Counted from the first letter of the stretch, positions 1 to 6,400 are shown. The stretch is 8,421 bases of DNA from Candidatus Elarobacter sp. (GCA_030150085.1 JASLGJ010000510.1:1-8421); one strand, 5' to 3'. Notes: generated by a model not told the origin, from the sequence alone. A program made the numbers and translations.

Positions 1-530
1 CGCTCCAGCAGGTCGGCGTAGTCGAAGCGGTAGCTGCGGTTGCCGCGGTAGCGCACCACGCCCTCGGCCAGCGCGCGCTCCACGAACTCCTCGAACGAGA
101 CCGGATAGCCGAGCTTGAGCAGGGTCGGGTAGAGCGATTCCAGGTACGCGCTCTGCGCGCGCAGGTAGACCAGCACGACGCAGCGGTAGCCGATCCCCGC
201 GAAGCCGTCGCGCAGCGCGGCCAGCTCGGCGGGGCGGTCGTTGAGGAACGTCAGGGCCTCGGAGCTGATGCACGCCCGCGGCAGGCCCGCCGCGGCGACT
301 TCGGCCAGGAGCTCGGCCAGGCTGCCGCGCGCGGGATCGTAGCGCTCGTCCCCGCTCAGCTCGAAGGCGATGTTGTGGTGCCCGTTGGGCTGCATCCGCC
401 CGCGGCGCGGGTAGTACGTGCCCTCCGCCGCCAGCAGCGCGTCGTTCTCGGCCAGGTAGTTCTGCAGCGCCGTCGTGGCGGTCTTGTGCGTGCCCGCGTG
501 GATGAAGCAGACCCGCTCGGGTGCCGCCAC
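1..530 (-). CDS. PAPS-type sulfotransferase family protein (3' end outside window)
   Basis: Probable sulfotransferase moving sulfate from PAPS to a carbohydrate or other acceptor. About 176 codons are visible and the gene runs off the left edge. Residues 9-23 read FIHAGTHKTATTALQ, a P-loop-like 5'-phosphosulfate-binding motif (K16, T17, T19, T20). An ISSE motif lies at 88-91. Residues 121-134 read VYLRAQSAYLESLY, in which R124 and S132 have the 8-residue spacing of the 3'-phosphate-binding Arg/Ser pair of sulfotransferases. The GTG start at 530-528 lies 1 nt after the epimerase stop, with no clear Shine-Dalgarno, which suggests translational coupling. It is the last visible gene of the rmlBAD transcript, so a polysaccharide or its sugar is the likely substrate; this is inference. 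The C-terminal part is unseen, so acceptor class and completeness are unknown. Confidence 0.75.
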   Translation of the reverse strand, partial: MAAPERVCFIHAGTHKTATTALQNYLAENDALLAAEGTYYPRRGRMQPNGHHNIAFELSGDERYDPARGSLAELLAEVAAAGLPRACISSEALTFLNDRPAELAALRDGFAGIGYRCVVLVYLRAQSAYLESLYPTLLKLGYPVSFEEFVERALAEGVVRYRGNRSYRFDYADLLE

Positions 531-531
531 C

Positions 532-1563
532 CTAGTAGATCGAGCCGAAGGCGCGCTGCGCGGCGTGCGCTTCCTCCAGAATGCTCATCCAGGCGATGTT
601 GTACCAGCGCGGGTTCGCCAGCCAGCCCACGTCGTCGAGCGGGAGCCGCTCGAGCATGACGTCGATCGACTCCAGCACCGTCACCGCGGGCGTGAAGCCC
701 AGCCGCTGGGTCAGCTTCAGATTGGACATGCGGTAGTCGCGGACCAGCTTGGGCAGCGGCGCCTCCTCGAGCGTGACGTGCCGCCCGCGCAGCGAGAGCG
801 AGCCCGCGACGAGCATGGCGAGCTGGCGCACCTGGTAGTTCTCCTGCATCACGTTGAACAGCTCGCCCCGCACCGCGTCCAGCGGCGCGTTCAGGCAGGC
901 CACGTGCGCGCGCGCGACGTCGCTCACGTCGACCAGCGGGCGCCACTGCCAGCCCCCGCCGTGCAGGTACAGCTTGCCGACCGTGACCGCGTCCTTGAGG
1001 AAGGTGTTCACCACCAGGTCGAAGCGCATCCGGGGCGACCAGCCGTACACCGTGCCCTGGCGCAGGATGGTCGGCGCGAAGTCGGCGTCGGTCAGGCGCC
1101 GCAGCGCCTCCTCGCCGTACTGCTTGGAGAGCGAGTACGCCCCGCGCGGCCGCACCGGGGTCTGCTCGTCGAACATCCCGGGGCCGATGCCGTCGTACAG
1201 CGAGGCGGACGAACCGAACACGAAGCGCCGCACCCCGCGCCGCTTGCAGGCTTCGCCCAGGCGCTCGGTCGCGACCGCGTTCATCTGCCAGTTCGCGTCG
1301 GGGTTGTACTCGGCCGTCGGATCGTTGGAGAGCCCGGCCAGGTGCGAGACCCCGTCGATGCCGTCCAGCCAGGCCTCGTCGAACGCCCGGATGTCGCCCG
1401 CCGCGAAGCTCAGCCGCCCCCCGCTGGCCTCGGCCAGCGCGCGAAGCTGCGCGTCGCCGAAGAAGAACCGGTCGACCACCCGCACCCGGTCGCCGCGCTC
1501 GAGCAGCTGGCGGCACAGCTCGAGCCCGATGTAGCCGGCGCCGCCGGTGACGAGGACGTGCAC
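532..1563 (-). CDS. NAD(P)-dependent epimerase/dehydratase, extended SDR family
   Basis: A 343-aa extended short-chain dehydrogenase/reductase, probably acting on a nucleotide sugar in the cytoplasm. The N-terminus has the Rossmann dinucleotide loop TGGAGYIG (residues 6-13), with an acidic residue (D31) closing the second strand. HLAGLSNDP at 74-82 follows the fourth strand. FGSSAS at 116-121 supplies the catalytic serine region, and YSLSK at 143-147 is the YxxxK active site. Length is normal for the family. The start is GTG at 1563-1561, 9 nt after the rmlD stop, with no obvious Shine-Dalgarno; any longer start would place residues before the Rossmann strand. It is not RmlB: the dehydratase TDE motif is absent. 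It could be a 4-epimerase, a 4-ketoreductase or a 4,6-dehydratase-like enzyme making a second sugar; the substrate cannot be read from the sequence. Confidence 0.88.
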   Translation of the reverse strand: MHVLVTGGAGYIGLELCRQLLERGDRVRVVDRFFFGDAQLRALAEASGGRLSFAAGDIRAFDEAWLDGIDGVSHLAGLSNDPTAEYNPDANWQMNAVATERLGEACKRRGVRRFVFGSSASLYDGIGPGMFDEQTPVRPRGAYSLSKQYGEEALRRLTDADFAPTILRQGTVYGWSPRMRFDLVVNTFLKDAVTVGKLYLHGGGWQWRPLVDVSDVARAHVACLNAPLDAVRGELFNVMQENYQVRQLAMLVAGSLSLRGRHVTLEEAPLPKLVRDYRMSNLKLTQRLGFTPAVTVLESIDVMLERLPLDDVGWLANPRWYNIAWMSILEEAHAAQRAFGSIY

Positions 1564-1572
1564 GCGCGCGGG

Positions 1573-2448
1573 CTAGACGGCGGCGCGGGCGCGCCGCGCG
1601 GCCAGGTACTCGTCGAGCGCGGCGTCCCAGCCCGGCATGGGCGCGATCCCGGCCCGGGCGAACGTCGTGTTGTCCAGCGGCGAGTACATCGGGCGCCGGG
1701 TGGGGTTGCCGAACGAGGCGTAGGTGGTCGGCGCGAGCGGCGCGCTTCCCAGCCCGGCCTTGGCAAAGGCGACCTTCACGAAGTCGTACCAGCTGGTCGC
1801 GCCGGCGTTGGTGACGTGGTGCGTGCCGTAGGCCCGCGCGTCGACGATCGCGCGGAGCGCGCGCGCGACGTGCGGCGCGAACGAGGGCGAGAACACCATG
1901 TCGGCCACCATCGTGGTCGGCTCGCCGCGCTCGGCCTGGGCGAGCACCTTGTCGATCAGGGTGTAGCCCTTGCTCGAGGTGCCGGTCGTGCCGAACACCC
2001 CCGACGTCCGGATGATGTGGTGGCGCTCGCCGTGCCGGCGCACCAGCAGCTCGCCGGCCAGTTTCGAGGCGCCGTAGGCCGTGAGCGGGTTGGGCCCGTC
2101 GTCCTCGCGGTACGCCCGCCCGAGCGTGCCGTCGAACACGTAGTCGGTGCTGACCGTGGCGAAGGTGATGCCGCGCGCGGCGCAGGCCGCGGCGGCCGCG
2201 TCGACCGCCAGCGCGTTGAGCGCGAAGGCCGGGCGCGGGTCGCGCTCGCAGGCGTCGACGTTGTGGAAGGCCGAGCAGTTGATCAGCACCTCGGGCCGCT
2301 CGCGGTCGAGGAAGGCCTCCAGCGCGGCGCGGTCCGCGAAATCCAGCTCGGCGTGGGCGGGCGCGGCGAGCGTGCGCCCGGCCAGCTCGGCGCGCAGGGC
2401 CGAGCCGAGCTGGCCCGCGCCGCCGATCAGCGCGATGCGGTCGATCAC
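1573..2448 (-). CDS. rmlD: dTDP-4-dehydrorhamnose reductase (RmlD)
   Basis: Last step of dTDP-L-rhamnose synthesis: NAD(P)H-dependent reduction of dTDP-6-deoxy-L-lyxo-4-hexulose. The 291-aa length is typical. Visible motifs are GGAGQLG (9-15) for cofactor binding, NCSAFHNVDACE (57-68), the family signature STDYVFDG (100-107), the YGASK catalytic Tyr/Lys (Y125, K129), and the C-terminal RPMYSPLDN (252-260), which matches the RPxxSxL region of RmlD. The GTG start at 2448-2446 overlaps the rmlA TGA stop by 4 nt (GTGA), indicating translational coupling. The frame stays open well upstream, opposite a different frame of rmlA, but that extension has no family similarity and is not coding. rmlA lies upstream and the SDR epimerase follows 9 nt downstream. 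Confidence 0.95.
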   Translation of the reverse strand: MIDRIALIGGAGQLGSALRAELAGRTLAAPAHAELDFADRAALEAFLDRERPEVLINCSAFHNVDACERDPRPAFALNALAVDAAAAACAARGITFATVSTDYVFDGTLGRAYREDDGPNPLTAYGASKLAGELLVRRHGERHHIIRTSGVFGTTGTSSKGYTLIDKVLAQAERGEPTTMVADMVFSPSFAPHVARALRAIVDARAYGTHHVTNAGATSWYDFVKVAFAKAGLGSAPLAPTTYASFGNPTRRPMYSPLDNTTFARAGIAPMPGWDAALDEYLAARRARAAV

Positions 2449-3182
2449 GCGCTCTGCAGGCCCTTCATCCGCTCCTCCGCGACCAGCTGCGTGGCGCGGT
2501 AGAGCGACTCGAACTGCCCGGCGTCGGTCCACCAGCCGCGCAGCTCGTCGTAGTAGCAGTCGCCGGCCGCGATGTAGGCGTTGTTGACGTCGGTGATCTC
2601 CAGCTCGCCGCGCGCCGAGGGGCGCAGGTCGCGGGCGTAGTCGAACACCCGGTTGTCGTACATGTAGATGCCCGTCACCGCGTAGTTGCTCTTGGGCTGC
2701 TTCGGCTTCTCGGCGATGCCGACGATCTTGTCGCCGTCGAAGTGCGCGACGCCGAAGCGCTCGGGGTCCTCGACCTGCTTGAGCAGCAGCCGGCAGCCCG
2801 AGGGCTGGGCGTCGAACTTGCGCACGTAGGGCGTGATGTCTTCCTGGATGATGTTGTCGCCCAGGATGACGACCACTTTGTCGCCGCCCGCGAAGTGCTC
2901 GCAGAGCTTGAGCGCGTCGGCGATTCCGCCTTCGCCCTCTTGGTAGGTGTAGGCGATGTGGGGCAGGCCGAACTCGCGCCCGTTGCCCAGCAGGCGCAGG
3001 AAGTCGCCCGCGCTGTTGCCGCCGGTCACGATCATGATCTCGTCGATGCCCGCGTTGCACAGCGTCTGCAGCGGATAGTAGATCATCGGGCGGTCGTAGA
3101 TCGGCAGCAGGTGCTTGTTGGTGACCTTCGTCAGCGGCCGCAGGCGCGAGCCCAGGCCGCCGGCCAGAATGATGCCCTTCAC
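2445..3182 (-). CDS. rmlA: Glucose-1-phosphate thymidylyltransferase, short form (RmlA)
   Basis: Makes dTDP-glucose from dTTP and glucose-1-phosphate, the entry step of dTDP-sugar synthesis. At 245 aa it is the short form and lacks the C-terminal extension of the roughly 290-aa enterobacterial enzymes. Motifs: nucleotide-binding GGLGSRLRPLT (8-18), NKHLLPI (22-28) with K23, LGDNI (107-111) with the metal-binding aspartate D109, EKPKQPKSN (158-166), VTGIYMYD (169-176), and ITDVN (196-200) with the second metal-ligand aspartate D198. The start is GTG at 3182-3180, giving the classic MKGIILAGG N-terminus. A weak GGAA lies about 11 nt upstream. rmlB ends 34 nt upstream and rmlD overlaps the stop by 4 nt. 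Allosteric control by dTDP-rhamnose may differ from that of the long forms (inference). Confidence 0.95.
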   Translation of the reverse strand: MKGIILAGGLGSRLRPLTKVTNKHLLPIYDRPMIYYPLQTLCNAGIDEIMIVTGGNSAGDFLRLLGNGREFGLPHIAYTYQEGEGGIADALKLCEHFAGGDKVVVILGDNIIQEDITPYVRKFDAQPSGCRLLLKQVEDPERFGVAHFDGDKIVGIAEKPKQPKSNYAVTGIYMYDNRVFDYARDLRPSARGELEITDVNNAYIAAGDCYYDELRGWWTDAGQFESLYRATQLVAEERMKGLQSA

Positions 3183-3216
3183 GTTCGGTAGCGTTCCGTT
3201 CTCTGGTTCAGCGTAA

Positions 3217-4230
3217 TCAGCGGTGGGCGTATTGGCGCTTGTAGTACGCGGCGAACTCGCCCGACTTGAGCGGGCGCCACCAGCTCTCGCGCTCGCGGTA
3301 CCAGCGCACCGTCGCCGCCAAGCCGTCCTCGAACGGCGTGCGCGGCGCCCAGCCCAGCGCGCCGGCCTTGCTCGAGTCGAGCGAGTAGCGGCGGTCGTGG
3401 CCCTCGCGGTCGGCCACGTGGCGCACGCTGGTCGCGAAGTCGCGCCCGGTCAGCTCGAGCAGGCGGCGCGTGATCTCGAGGTTGGTCCGGCTGTTGCCGC
3501 CCCCGATGTTGTAGGCCTCGCCCGGCGTGCCGTGCTCGAGCACGTGCAGGATGCCGCGCGCGTGGTCGTCGACGTAGAGCCAGTCGCGCACCTGCAGCCC
3601 GTCGCCGTAGACCGGCACCTGCTCGCCGTCGAGCAGGTTGGTGACGAACAGCGGGATCAGCTTCTCGGGGTACTGGTAGGGCCCGTAGGTGTTCGAGCCG
3701 CGCGTGATCAGGACCGGCGTGCCGTAGGTGGTGTGGTAGGCCAGCACCTGGAGGTCGCCCCCGGCCTTGGAGGCGGCGTAGGGGCTGCGCGGGCGGATCG
3801 GGTCGGTCTCGGTCGAGGCGCCCTCGTGGACGTGCCCGTAGACCTCGTCGGTCGAGACCTGGAGGTAGCGCGCGATGCCGTGCCGGCGGGCCGCCTCGAG
3901 CAGGACGTGGGTGCCCAGCACGTCGGTCCGGATGAAGGCCTCGGGGTCGAGGATCGAGCGGTCGACGTGGCTCTCGGCGGCGAAGTTGACGATCGCGTCC
4001 ACCCCGCTCCCGACCGCCCGCTCGACCGCTTGCGCGTCGGCGATGTCGCCGATGACGCAGCGGTAGCGCGGGTCGTCCGCGACCTCGGCCACGTTGGCGT
4101 GGTTGCCGGCGTAGGTCAGCGCGTCGAGCACCGTCACCGCCACGTCGGGCCGCTCGCGCAGGACGATCCGCACGAACGCCGACCCGATGAATCCCAGCCC
4201 GCCCGTCACGAGCCACCGCCGTTTTTCCAT
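3217..4230 (-). CDS. rmlB: dTDP-glucose 4,6-dehydratase (RmlB)
   Basis: Converts dTDP-glucose to dTDP-4-keto-6-deoxyglucose using tightly bound NAD+. The 337 residues from the ATG show TGGLGFIGS (9-17), the NAD loop; FAAESHVDRS (83-92), an RmlB hallmark; STDEVYG (126-132) with the catalytic Asp128-Glu129 pair; YAASK (151-155) with the catalytic Tyr/Lys; and GSNTYGPYQYPEKLIP (178-193), a family signature. The preferred start is ATG at 4230-4228, which puts the first beta strand at residue 5 as usual. An in-frame GTG at 4263 would add 11 residues of no recognisable function and cannot be excluded. No strong Shine-Dalgarno precedes the ATG. It is the first gene of the minus-strand operon and diverges from the sigma gene across 90 bp. 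Confidence 0.96.
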   Translation of the reverse strand: MEKRRWLVTGGLGFIGSAFVRIVLRERPDVAVTVLDALTYAGNHANVAEVADDPRYRCVIGDIADAQAVERAVGSGVDAIVNFAAESHVDRSILDPEAFIRTDVLGTHVLLEAARRHGIARYLQVSTDEVYGHVHEGASTETDPIRPRSPYAASKAGGDLQVLAYHTTYGTPVLITRGSNTYGPYQYPEKLIPLFVTNLLDGEQVPVYGDGLQVRDWLYVDDHARGILHVLEHGTPGEAYNIGGGNSRTNLEITRRLLELTGRDFATSVRHVADREGHDRRYSLDSSKAGALGWAPRTPFEDGLAATVRWYRERESWWRPLKSGEFAAYYKRQYAHR

Positions 4231-4320
4231 GCGGGGAACGGGGGTTCTGAGGCGTTCCGACACTCTCCCCGGTCGGGGCGGAAACTTCCGCCGCCCAGGG
4301 CGGTATCAGGCGGTACAACG
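4231..4320. promoter_or_regulatory. Divergent intergenic region between rmlB and the ECF sigma gene
   Basis: The 90 bp separate two divergently transcribed genes and must hold promoters for one or both. They contain three consecutive inverted repeats (4267-4303) and the direct repeat GGCGGTA at 4299-4305 and 4309-4315, whose copies start 10 bp apart. GGAAAC at 4280-4285 resembles the -35 element (GGAAC core) of ECF sigma promoters for the sigma gene. The -10 partner is uncertain (TATCA, 4304-4308, is a candidate). AGGCGG at 4308-4313, 7 nt before the sigma ATG, may be a weak ribosome-binding site. Promoter assignments are inference. Confidence 0.5.
4267..4303. repeat. Three abutting inverted repeats (possible operator or structured leader)
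   Basis: Three perfect inverted repeats follow one another with almost no gap. The first is CCCCG-GT-CGGGG (4267-4278), the second GGCGGAA-AC-TTCCGCC (4277-4292), and the third CCGCCC-A-GGGCGG (4291-4303). Their centres are at about 4272.5, 4284.5 and 4297, roughly 12 bp apart. The second overlaps the -35-like GGAAAC. The GGCGG and CCGCC arms could also pair between repeats, giving alternative stems in RNA. High GC makes short palindromes commoner by chance, so function is unproven. Confidence 0.55.
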
Positions 4321-4977
4321 ATGGCTGTCTCTACAGTCCCCGAGCTCACGGACGAGCGGCTCGTCCAAGCGGTCCTCGACGGAGACCGCGACGCCTTCGG
4401 CCACCTGGTCGAGCGATACAAGCGCGGCATCGCCTCCTTCATCGGGGCCAGCGTCCGCCAGCCCTCGGACGTCGCCGACCTGACCCAGGAGACGTTCCTG
4501 CGGGCCTACGCCCACCTCGGCACGTTCAACCCCGACCTCGGGCGCTGGTCGACCTGGGTCTACCACATCGCGCGCAACGTGGTGCGGACGTTCCTGGGCC
4601 GCTCGCAGAAGCGCCCCGCACAGGCGGAGCTGGCCGAGGACCAGACGCTCGAGAACATCCTGCCCGACCCCTCCCGGGACGCCGATCCCGCCGGAGGGGT
4701 GCTGCGCGCCGAGGCCGAGGCCGAGGTCCGGGCCGCCCTGGCCGAGCTGCCCGAGCGCACCCGCACGGTGCTCTCGCTGCGCTTCTACGACAACATGGAC
4801 TACCAGTCGATCGCCACCACCATGGGGCTGTCGCTGGGCAACGTCAAGACGCTGATCCACCGCGGCAAGCTGGCCCTGGCGCACAAGCTGCGCGAACGAG
4901 AGGCGGCGGCCGAGGGAAAGTGCGCGACGCGGACCTTCCGCGCGCTCGGAGGCCTGGGTGAACTGCAGCTCGTGTGA
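4321..4977 (+). CDS. ECF (sigma-70 family, RpoE-like) RNA polymerase sigma factor
   Basis: A 218-aa group IV sigma factor that would direct RNA polymerase to a specific promoter set. Sigma region 2 spans about residues 22-92, with the core-binding and -10-recognising segment DVADLTQETFLRAY (50-63) and RWSTWVYHIARN (75-86). A variable acidic linker follows (about 100-130). Region 4 spans about 135-190, with LPERTRTVLSLRFYDNMDY (143-161) leading into the helix-turn-helix (IATTMGLSLGNVKTLIHRGK, 164-183). Regions 1 and 3 are absent, as expected. About 28 residues after region 4 (191-218) look atypical, and their coding DNA partly overlaps the anti-sigma start. ATG 4321 gives a normal N-terminus. 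The frame is open far upstream opposite rmlB, but that part is not protein-like. The partner anti-sigma gene follows directly. Confidence 0.94.
   Translation: MAVSTVPELTDERLVQAVLDGDRDAFGHLVERYKRGIASFIGASVRQPSDVADLTQETFLRAYAHLGTFNPDLGRWSTWVYHIARNVVRTFLGRSQKRPAQAELAEDQTLENILPDPSRDADPAGGVLRAEAEAEVRAALAELPERTRTVLSLRFYDNMDYQSIATTMGLSLGNVKTLIHRGKLALAHKLREREAAAEGKCATRTFRALGGLGELQLV
4948..4952 (+). promoter_or_regulatory. Shine-Dalgarno GGAGG for the anti-sigma gene
   Basis: GGAGG lies 5 nt before the GTG at 4958, inside the end of the sigma reading frame. It is the clearest ribosome-binding site in the window and decides the anti-sigma start, supporting coupled translation of the pair. Confidence 0.75.
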
Positions 4978-5497
4978 GGCCCGCTTCGAGGAGTACCTCG
5001 ACGGGACGCTCGGGCCGGCGCTCCGCGCCCGCGTGCGGGCTCACCTCGCCGGCTGCGGGAGCTGCCAGGGCGTGCTCGAGGAGCTGCGCGTGGTCGACGC
5101 CCTGCTGGCCGCGCCGCGCAGCGTGGAGCTGCCCGAGAACTTCACCTTCGCGACGATGGCCGAGGTCCGGGCCCTGCCCCGCCCGCACGGCTCGCCGGCC
5201 CCGGTGGTGGCCTACTTCGTCTCCTACCTGGTCGCGGCGTGGCTGCTGATCGGGGCCGGCTTCCTGCTCTCGGGCCGCACCATGCGGGCCTTCGGCGAGA
5301 CCGGGCTCGACCTGGTCGGCTCGCTGGCCCGCAGCCTGGGGGCGGTGGCCCACGCCGGCGGCCGCATGCTGGGCGACTTCGGCGGGCTCGGCACCCTGCT
5401 GGGCGCCGCGCTGGTGCTCGACCTGGCGGTCGTGGCGGTGCTCGTCCTGGGCTTCGCGGTCGTCCGGCCGCGCATCGCGGAGCGCTTGCGCGGGTGA
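4958..5497 (+). CDS. zf-HC2-type membrane anti-sigma factor
   Basis: A 179-aa protein that probably binds and silences the adjacent ECF sigma factor at the membrane. The N-terminal anti-sigma domain has the zinc-finger pattern: C3 and C6, then H29-xxx-C33-xx-C36 in RAHLAGCGSC (27-36). The EEYLDGTL (11-18) segment is typical of this domain. A linker (about 40-82) leads to a hydrophobic segment at about 83-105 and a second at about 145-169, so it looks like a two-pass protein rather than the commoner single pass. The start is GTG 4958, set by the GGAGG just upstream; it overlaps the sigma gene by 20 nt. The HxxxCxxC arrangement is that of the ZAS (zinc-associated anti-sigma) class. The release signal (redox, proteolysis or ligand) cannot be read from the sequence. 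Confidence 0.9.
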   Translation: MNCSSCEARFEEYLDGTLGPALRARVRAHLAGCGSCQGVLEELRVVDALLAAPRSVELPENFTFATMAEVRALPRPHGSPAPVVAYFVSYLVAAWLLIGAGFLLSGRTMRAFGETGLDLVGSLARSLGAVAHAGGRMLGDFGGLGTLLGAALVLDLAVVAVLVLGFAVVRPRIAERLRG

Positions 5498-6345
5498 GCG
5501 GCCGGCGCGCGCTGGCGCTGCTCGTGGTGCTGCTCGCCGCGCTGTGCCTGGCTCCCCGCCCGGCCGAGGCGCGCAGCGCGCGGGGCGACACCGAGCTGTT
5601 CCACAACGTCTACGTCGGGCCGGGCGAGGTCGTCGACGGCGACCTCAACGTGGTCTTCGGCGACGCCCAGGTGGCGGGATTGGTGCGGGGCGACTGCAAC
5701 GCCATCTTCGGCACCTGCACCACCGTCGACGGCGGGCAGATCCTAGGCCAGGACACCGGGGTGACCAACGAGCCGCTGCGGGCCCTGGTGCCCTGGATGG
5801 TGGGCAAGGAACTGGGGGTCGGGGCGCTGGCCGACCAGGACCGCCGACTGGTCTTCAAGCTCGCCGCCAGCGCGGTCGTCGTGCTAGTCTTCCTGCTCTT
5901 CCCGCTGCGGATGCGGGTCGCGCTGGACCGGGTCGAGCGCCACCCCGGGCTGGCCGCGGCGACCGGCGCGCTGGCCTTCGTGGCGGTCGTGCCGGTGGCG
6001 TTCCTGCTCGCCATCTCGATCGTCGGCATCCCCCTGATCGTGCTCGAGATCGCGGGCCTGTTCGCCGGGGTCTGGATCGGGACGGGCGCGCTGGCCCTGC
6101 TGGTCGGGCGGCGGCTGTGCGAGCTGGTGCTGCCGCGCAGCACGCCCTCGCCGCTGCTGGCCCTGATGCTCGGCCTGGTGGTGGTCTGCGCGGCCGAGAT
6201 CGTCCCGATCGTGGGCTGGATCGTGACCGCGCTGGTCTGGCTGGTCGGCCTGGGCGCGGCGATCCTCTCCTTCATCCGCTCGACCTCGGTCGACGCGGTC
6301 GTGCAGCGGGCCCCGATCGGCGGCCCGCCCATGCACCGCTACTAG
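5494..6345 (+). CDS. Secreted/membrane protein with bactofilin-like repeats and C-terminal membrane segments
   Basis: A 283-aa protein of unknown exact role. Residues 1-26 form a signal peptide (RR, a hydrophobic core, then PAEA before R27), so the next part should face outside the cytoplasm. Residues 44-81 contain repeats of the form GxVxGDxNxxFGxxxV (GDLNVVFGDAQVAG, GDCNAIFGTCTTVDGG), the right-handed beta-helix pattern of bactofilin or polymer-forming proteins, with two cysteines (C68, C75). Four or five hydrophobic segments follow, at about 120-138, 154-178, 180-204, 219-233 and 236-261. The GTG start at 5494 overlaps the anti-sigma stop by 4 nt (GTGA), so it belongs to the sigma operon and may be the sensed envelope component or a target of the regulon (inference). 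Similar repeat-plus-membrane proteins are annotated as polymer-forming cytoskeletal proteins in other bacteria. Confidence 0.8.
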   Translation: MSGRRALALLVVLLAALCLAPRPAEARSARGDTELFHNVYVGPGEVVDGDLNVVFGDAQVAGLVRGDCNAIFGTCTTVDGGQILGQDTGVTNEPLRALVPWMVGKELGVGALADQDRRLVFKLAASAVVVLVFLLFPLRMRVALDRVERHPGLAAATGALAFVAVVPVAFLLAISIVGIPLIVLEIAGLFAGVWIGTGALALLVGRRLCELVLPRSTPSPLLALMLGLVVVCAAEIVPIVGWIVTALVWLVGLGAAILSFIRSTSVDAVVQRAPIGGPPMHRY

Positions 6346-6346
6346 T

Positions 6347-6389
6347 GGATCGCGCTGCGCGCGATCCGTCGCGTTCGGCCTTCAGCCGA
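6347..6389. terminator. Hairpins between convergent genes, possible bidirectional terminator
   Basis: A perfect 9-bp stem GGATCGCGC / GCGCGATCC (6347-6355 and 6359-6367) with a 3-nt loop starts 2 nt after the stop of the membrane protein gene. A weaker 5-bp stem TCGGC / GCCGA (6375-6379 and 6385-6389) follows. They occupy most of the 55-bp gap before the rmlC stop on the other strand. Neither strand has a T-run after the stems, so this is not a canonical intrinsic terminator; the position suggests transcript-end formation. Confidence 0.45.
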
Positions 6390-6400
6390 TCCGCCCGAGC

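Noticed and set aside
475..2502. Long plus-strand open frame opposite the SDR, rmlD and the end of rmlA
   Set aside because: It lies antisense to three genes with clear family motifs, and its translation is Arg/Val/Gly/His-rich without domain similarity. Long antisense frames are expected in GC-rich DNA.
2449..3060. Upstream extension of the rmlD frame through rmlA
   Set aside because: The translation is Arg-rich and unlike any RmlD N-terminus. The Rossmann motif starts right after GTG 2448, which overlaps the rmlA stop.
4231..4263. RmlB start at the upstream GTG (4263)
   Set aside because: It is possible, but the extra 11 residues have no family counterpart and the ATG at 4230 gives the standard N-terminus. 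It would also place the start closer to the palindromes.
3223..4320. Open frame extending the sigma factor upstream by over 360 codons
   Set aside because: The extension is antisense to rmlB and low-complexity. The recognisable sigma factor begins normally at ATG 4321.
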